From a virus, in IMG/VR virus record IMGVR_UViG_3300026519_000002, positions 1 to 52,618 of that record: a stretch of 52,618 nt of DNA; one strand, written 5' to 3'. Positions 51,743-52,618 of the stretch are shown piece by piece. The stretch's first letter is position 1; each line of letters begins with the position of its first letter. The position numbers and the translations under genes are program-made. The notes beneath the pieces were generated by a model that did not search any database, was not told the origin of the DNA, and saw only the letters and a program-made list of their open reading frames with translations.

Positions 51743-52545
51743 GCCGCGGCCATCTTGTCGAGCGCCGCCTCGATGAGCGCTCCGCTGCCATTGCGCACCT
51801 CGAGCCCGCACGCCGCCCGAAGCACCGTCAGCCGGCTCACCCCTGCCTGTTTGGCCACCTTGGCGTCGCCATGCGCCTTGAGCAGCGCGGCGAGCGCCTT
51901 CCGCTGTCCTTCGTTCAAGACCACGTTGGGAGAGGTGGCACGCAGCGGCGTCGCAGACCGCGCATGGTCACTTGTAACAACGCTCTGACGATTCCCCATC
52001 GCGGAATCGTTGAGGGATTCGAGGTGGAGCACGAAAAAGTTGGGCTGCTTGCCCTGGTGCCAGTCGCGGATCACCTCCACGTGCCCCGCGACCTCGAGCT
52101 GCTCGAGGGCGTAGCGCACCTGATCGCGGCTCAGGCTCGTGGCCAGCTGCAGCTGCGCGTGGCTCACCGGCTCCCCACGAGCACGCAGCAGTGCCTGGGC
52201 GACGAGCAGCTGCGTCTCGGTGAGCGCCGCGGCGCCGACCATCCCCAGCTGCTGGGCGAGCTGCCCCTGCTCGGTGAGGTGCCACTGCGCGTCGTGGCAC
52301 CACAGCGCCTCGCCCTGCGCCTGCATCCACGCCACGCAGTAGCGGGGGTCGACCGGCAGGTGCTCCTCGTCGAGGGCCCAACCGAGGATCTCCCGCATCG
52401 TCGCCGGCGCCTCGAGCAACCGCGTGCGCACCGGCTGGCTCCACGCCTCGAGGCGCGGATCGTCGCCAGCCGGCTCGAGCTCGAGCCACCGATGCGGCGG
52501 CCGCATTCGCTGCCGCGGGCCTTGGCGTCGGCGACGGCGGGTCAT
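51739..52545 (-). CDS. Winged-helix DNA-binding protein of the packaging operon
   Basis: The 268-residue protein has a central winged-helix region, QLLVAQALLRARGEPVSHAQ then LATSLSRDQVRYALEQLEVA and GHVEVIRDWHQGKQ. A second helix-turn-helix-like segment lies near the C-terminus (GQRKALAALLKAHGDAKVAK, then QAGVSRLTVLRAACG). It may regulate late genes or bind DNA for packaging. The first 18 codons lie in the terminal repeat and reappear at 1-54. It is preceded in the circle by the 56-residue ORF. Confidence 0.68.
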   Translation of the reverse strand: MTRRRRRQGPRQRMRPPHRWLELEPAGDDPRLEAWSQPVRTRLLEAPATMREILGWALDEEHLPVDPRYCVAWMQAQGEALWCHDAQWHLTEQGQLAQQLGMVGAAALTETQLLVAQALLRARGEPVSHAQLQLATSLSRDQVRYALEQLEVAGHVEVIRDWHQGKQPNFFVLHLESLNDSAMGNRQSVVTSDHARSATPLRATSPNVVLNEGQRKALAALLKAHGDAKVAKQAGVSRLTVLRAACGLEVRNGSGALIEAALDKMAAA

Positions 52546-52618
52546 CGCTCACGCCCCTCTTCGCCGGCTGGGACAAGTGCGGGATCCCACGGTGTCACGA
52601 CGCTCGGCGTAGGTCAGC
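52492..52618. repeat. 127-bp terminal direct repeat, right copy
   Basis: Exact copy of 1-127. One copy should be removed to circularise the genome; the packaging operon then runs uninterrupted from terS (757) through the junction to the terminase large subunit. Confidence 0.95.

Noticed and set aside
50241-51776. 511-codon plus-strand ORF
   Set aside because: Antisense shadow of the large terminase gene.

Overview
The window is a complete, GC-rich genome of a temperate, contractile-tailed phage (myophage morphology). The first 127 bases are repeated exactly at the end (52492-52618). That fits a circular or circularly permuted molecule of 52,491 unique bp opened by the assembler. No bacterial housekeeping gene is present. 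The host is not identified. A sigma region 4-like protein, a moron lipoprotein and the base composition are compatible with a Myxococcota- or deltaproteobacteria-like host, but this is inference. The attachment site is the 3' half of an initiator tRNA-Met gene.

Layout. (1) 7361 down to 915, leftward: replication genes for a DnaA domain IV-like protein, a sigma region 4-like regulator, an SF2 helicase, a VRR-NUC nuclease, a PrimPol-like primase and a DinG/XPD-like helicase with four cysteines placed like an Fe-S cluster. (2) 7.6-9.6 kb: the lysogeny switch. It holds a Cro/CI-type repressor, an ImmA/IrrE-like peptidase with no clear start and a lipoprotein. Two promoters have the same architecture and share an operator-like sequence. 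(3) 9634-19080, rightward: an early operon of small Cys-rich proteins, a ParB-like protein, ERF annealase, PD-(D/E)XK nuclease, SSB, a RecF/SbcC-like ATPase and a tyrosine integrase whose ORF contains attP. (4) 23596 down to 19228, leftward: the lysis cassette. A receiver-domain protein with a holin-like membrane tail and a membrane histidine kinase sit between the holin and the endolysin. (5) 23703-26772, rightward: a small virion-type protein and an 882-residue repeat-rich adhesin. (6) 52.5 kb down to 26.8 kb, leftward, continuing through the junction from terS at 757: packaging, head and tail genes in close to phage Mu order (portal, MuF protein, protease/scaffold, capsid, gp35-38-like, sheath, tube, frameshifted chaperone, tape measure, N, P, gp45, gp46, gp47, tail tip and fibres).

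The structural module is Mu-like, but there is no MuA/MuB transposase. Lysogeny instead uses a tyrosine integrase. Many neighbouring genes overlap by ATGA or GTGA, so several true starts are inside, or earlier than, the longest ORF.

The most unusual element is the two-component pair in the lysis operon. The response regulator has no DNA-binding output; it ends in a coiled-coil-like stretch and one membrane segment, like XhlA-type holin accessory proteins. The kinase overlaps both the regulator and the endolysin by 4 bp. This suggests, without proving it, that a host or environmental signal gates lysis.
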